Positions 63,424-64,000 of a DNA stretch of 64,000 bases are shown piece by piece. The stretch spans positions 248,001 through 312,000 of the forward strand of contig JAHXHN010000004.1 of NCBI GenBank assembly GCA_025656675.1, in the 5' to 3' direction. Every line of letters starts with the position of its first letter. The stretch's first letter is position 1. The translations under genes were made by a program, and so were the position numbers. The notes under the pieces are model-generated. The model was not told the origin of the DNA. It searched no databases and worked only from the letters and a program-made list of their open reading frames with translations. Source of the stretch: Candidatus Thiodiazotropha sp. (ex Codakia rugifera) (GTDB taxonomy: Bacteria; Pseudomonadota; Gammaproteobacteria; Chromatiales; Chromatiaceae).

Positions 63424-64000
63424 ATGAAACAAACCAATACACAGCTTAAAAAAACCTTGCAGAAGATCGCCGAGACCTTTTTTATTGGCTTGCAGTATCT
63501 GCTGCCTCACCATCTCCTATCTTGGGTGATGCATAGCATCGCACGCATCGAGGCAAAGCCAATTAAAGATTTTCTGATCCATCGTGCTGTCGATTGGTTT
63601 AAAGTGGATATGCAGGAAGCCCTGGAGAGCGACCCAACACGCTACCGTCACTTTAATGACTTTTTCACCCGTGCATTGAATCCCGATGCCCGTCCTGTCA
63701 CCCAACAAAGTAATGAAATTGCCTGCCCGGCTGATGGTGCCCTCAGTCAGGCGGGAGACATTGAGGCGGGCTACCTGTTTCAGGCAAAGGGACACGACTA
63801 TTCACTGCTCGAACTGCTCGGAGGTGATGCAGAGATGAGTCATCTCTTTGAGGATGGCAACTTTGCAACCATCTACCTGTCACCTCGGGACTACCACCGA
63901 CTGCACATGCCCATCAGCGGAAAATTAAAAAAGATGGTGCATGTTCCAGGACGACTTTTCAGTGTCAATGCAACCACCTGTCAAAAAGTACCGAGACTGT
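63424..64000 (+). CDS. psd: Psd, phosphatidylserine decarboxylase (partial, runs off the window)
   Basis: The first 192 codons of an inner-membrane enzyme that makes phosphatidylethanolamine. Motifs HFNDFFTRALNPDARPV, CPADGALSQAG, QAKGHDYSLLELLGG and TIYLSPRDYHRLHMP match Psd. The LGST site that is self-cleaved to a pyruvoyl group lies beyond the window end. The start ATG follows the Sco-like stop by seven bases. Confidence 0.93.
   Translation, partial: MKQTNTQLKKTLQKIAETFFIGLQYLLPHHLLSWVMHSIARIEAKPIKDFLIHRAVDWFKVDMQEALESDPTRYRHFNDFFTRALNPDARPVTQQSNEIACPADGALSQAGDIEAGYLFQAKGHDYSLLELLGGDAEMSHLFEDGNFATIYLSPRDYHRLHMPISGKLKKMVHVPGRLFSVNATTCQKVPRL

Overview
This window comes from a Gammaproteobacterium of medium G+C. 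Several things point that way: an Isc iron-sulfur cluster in the order iscR-iscS-iscU-iscA-hscB-hscA-fdx-iscX, the linkage queA/tgt/yajC/secD/secF, a tRNA-Leu with an encoded CCA end, VPLPA-type PEP-CTERM sorting, and a PdsR/PdsS-type two-component pair. The overall flavour (many c-type haem proteins, GGDEF-EAL sensors, PEP-CTERM and sortase-type regulators) suggests a marine, sulfur-oxidiser-like member of the Chromatiales or relatives. That placement is an inference.

Layout. 1-7.6 kb (+): a phosphate-binding-like periplasmic protein, a porin-like barrel and a GGDEF-EAL sensor form one apparent operon. They are followed by a response regulator and histidine kinase of the kind normally tied to a dedicated proteobacterial sortase. 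7.6-14.1 kb (-): the isc operon, with an IscR-autoregulated promoter, and cysE. 14.6-19.7 kb: trmJ (-), suhB (+), secF-secD-yajC (-). 19.9-44.1 kb: a 24-kb block sits between yajC and tgt, which are neighbours in many relatives. Its minus-strand half encodes a six-gene envelope operon: an HzsA-related dihaem lipoprotein, two outer-membrane barrels, a TlpA-like thioredoxin, a DUF4266 mini-lipoprotein ending in Gly-rich CGCN, and a DUF3570 barrel. Its plus-strand half encodes three exported proteins (two with haem motifs, one Tat-dependent), lgt, then a TPR/ExbB/ExbD/ExbD/AgmX envelope machine and the flavin transferase ApbE. 44.2-46.6 kb (-): tgt and queA, with a plus-strand sRNA candidate between them. 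46.8-50.1 kb (+): an alpha/beta hydrolase, a second GGDEF-EAL protein and tRNA-Leu(CAA). 50.3-56.0 kb (+): two paralogous mini-proteins, then an operon of a Sel1-like protein, a PpkA-like vWA protein without kinase, and a TagT/TagS-like ABC pair. 56.2-60.4 kb (-): a VPLPA-CTERM protein, an ExeA-like ATPase and an Ig/FnIII-like lipoprotein. 60.8-64 kb (+): an aminotransferase, a rhodanese, a cysteine-less Sco-like protein and the start of psd.

How the parts fit. The isc, sec and queuosine genes are housekeeping. The most promising undescribed system is the 19.9-44.1 kb block. ApbE, TlpA, DUF4266, DUF3570 and the barrels look like one outer-membrane redox or maturation system, and the TPR/Exb/AgmX genes look like a proton-driven machine that serves it. 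The two halves share an island and a cell compartment, but their functional link is inferred. A second notable item is the sRNA candidate, which has two CCTCC (anti-Shine-Dalgarno) motifs and a strong orphan terminator.
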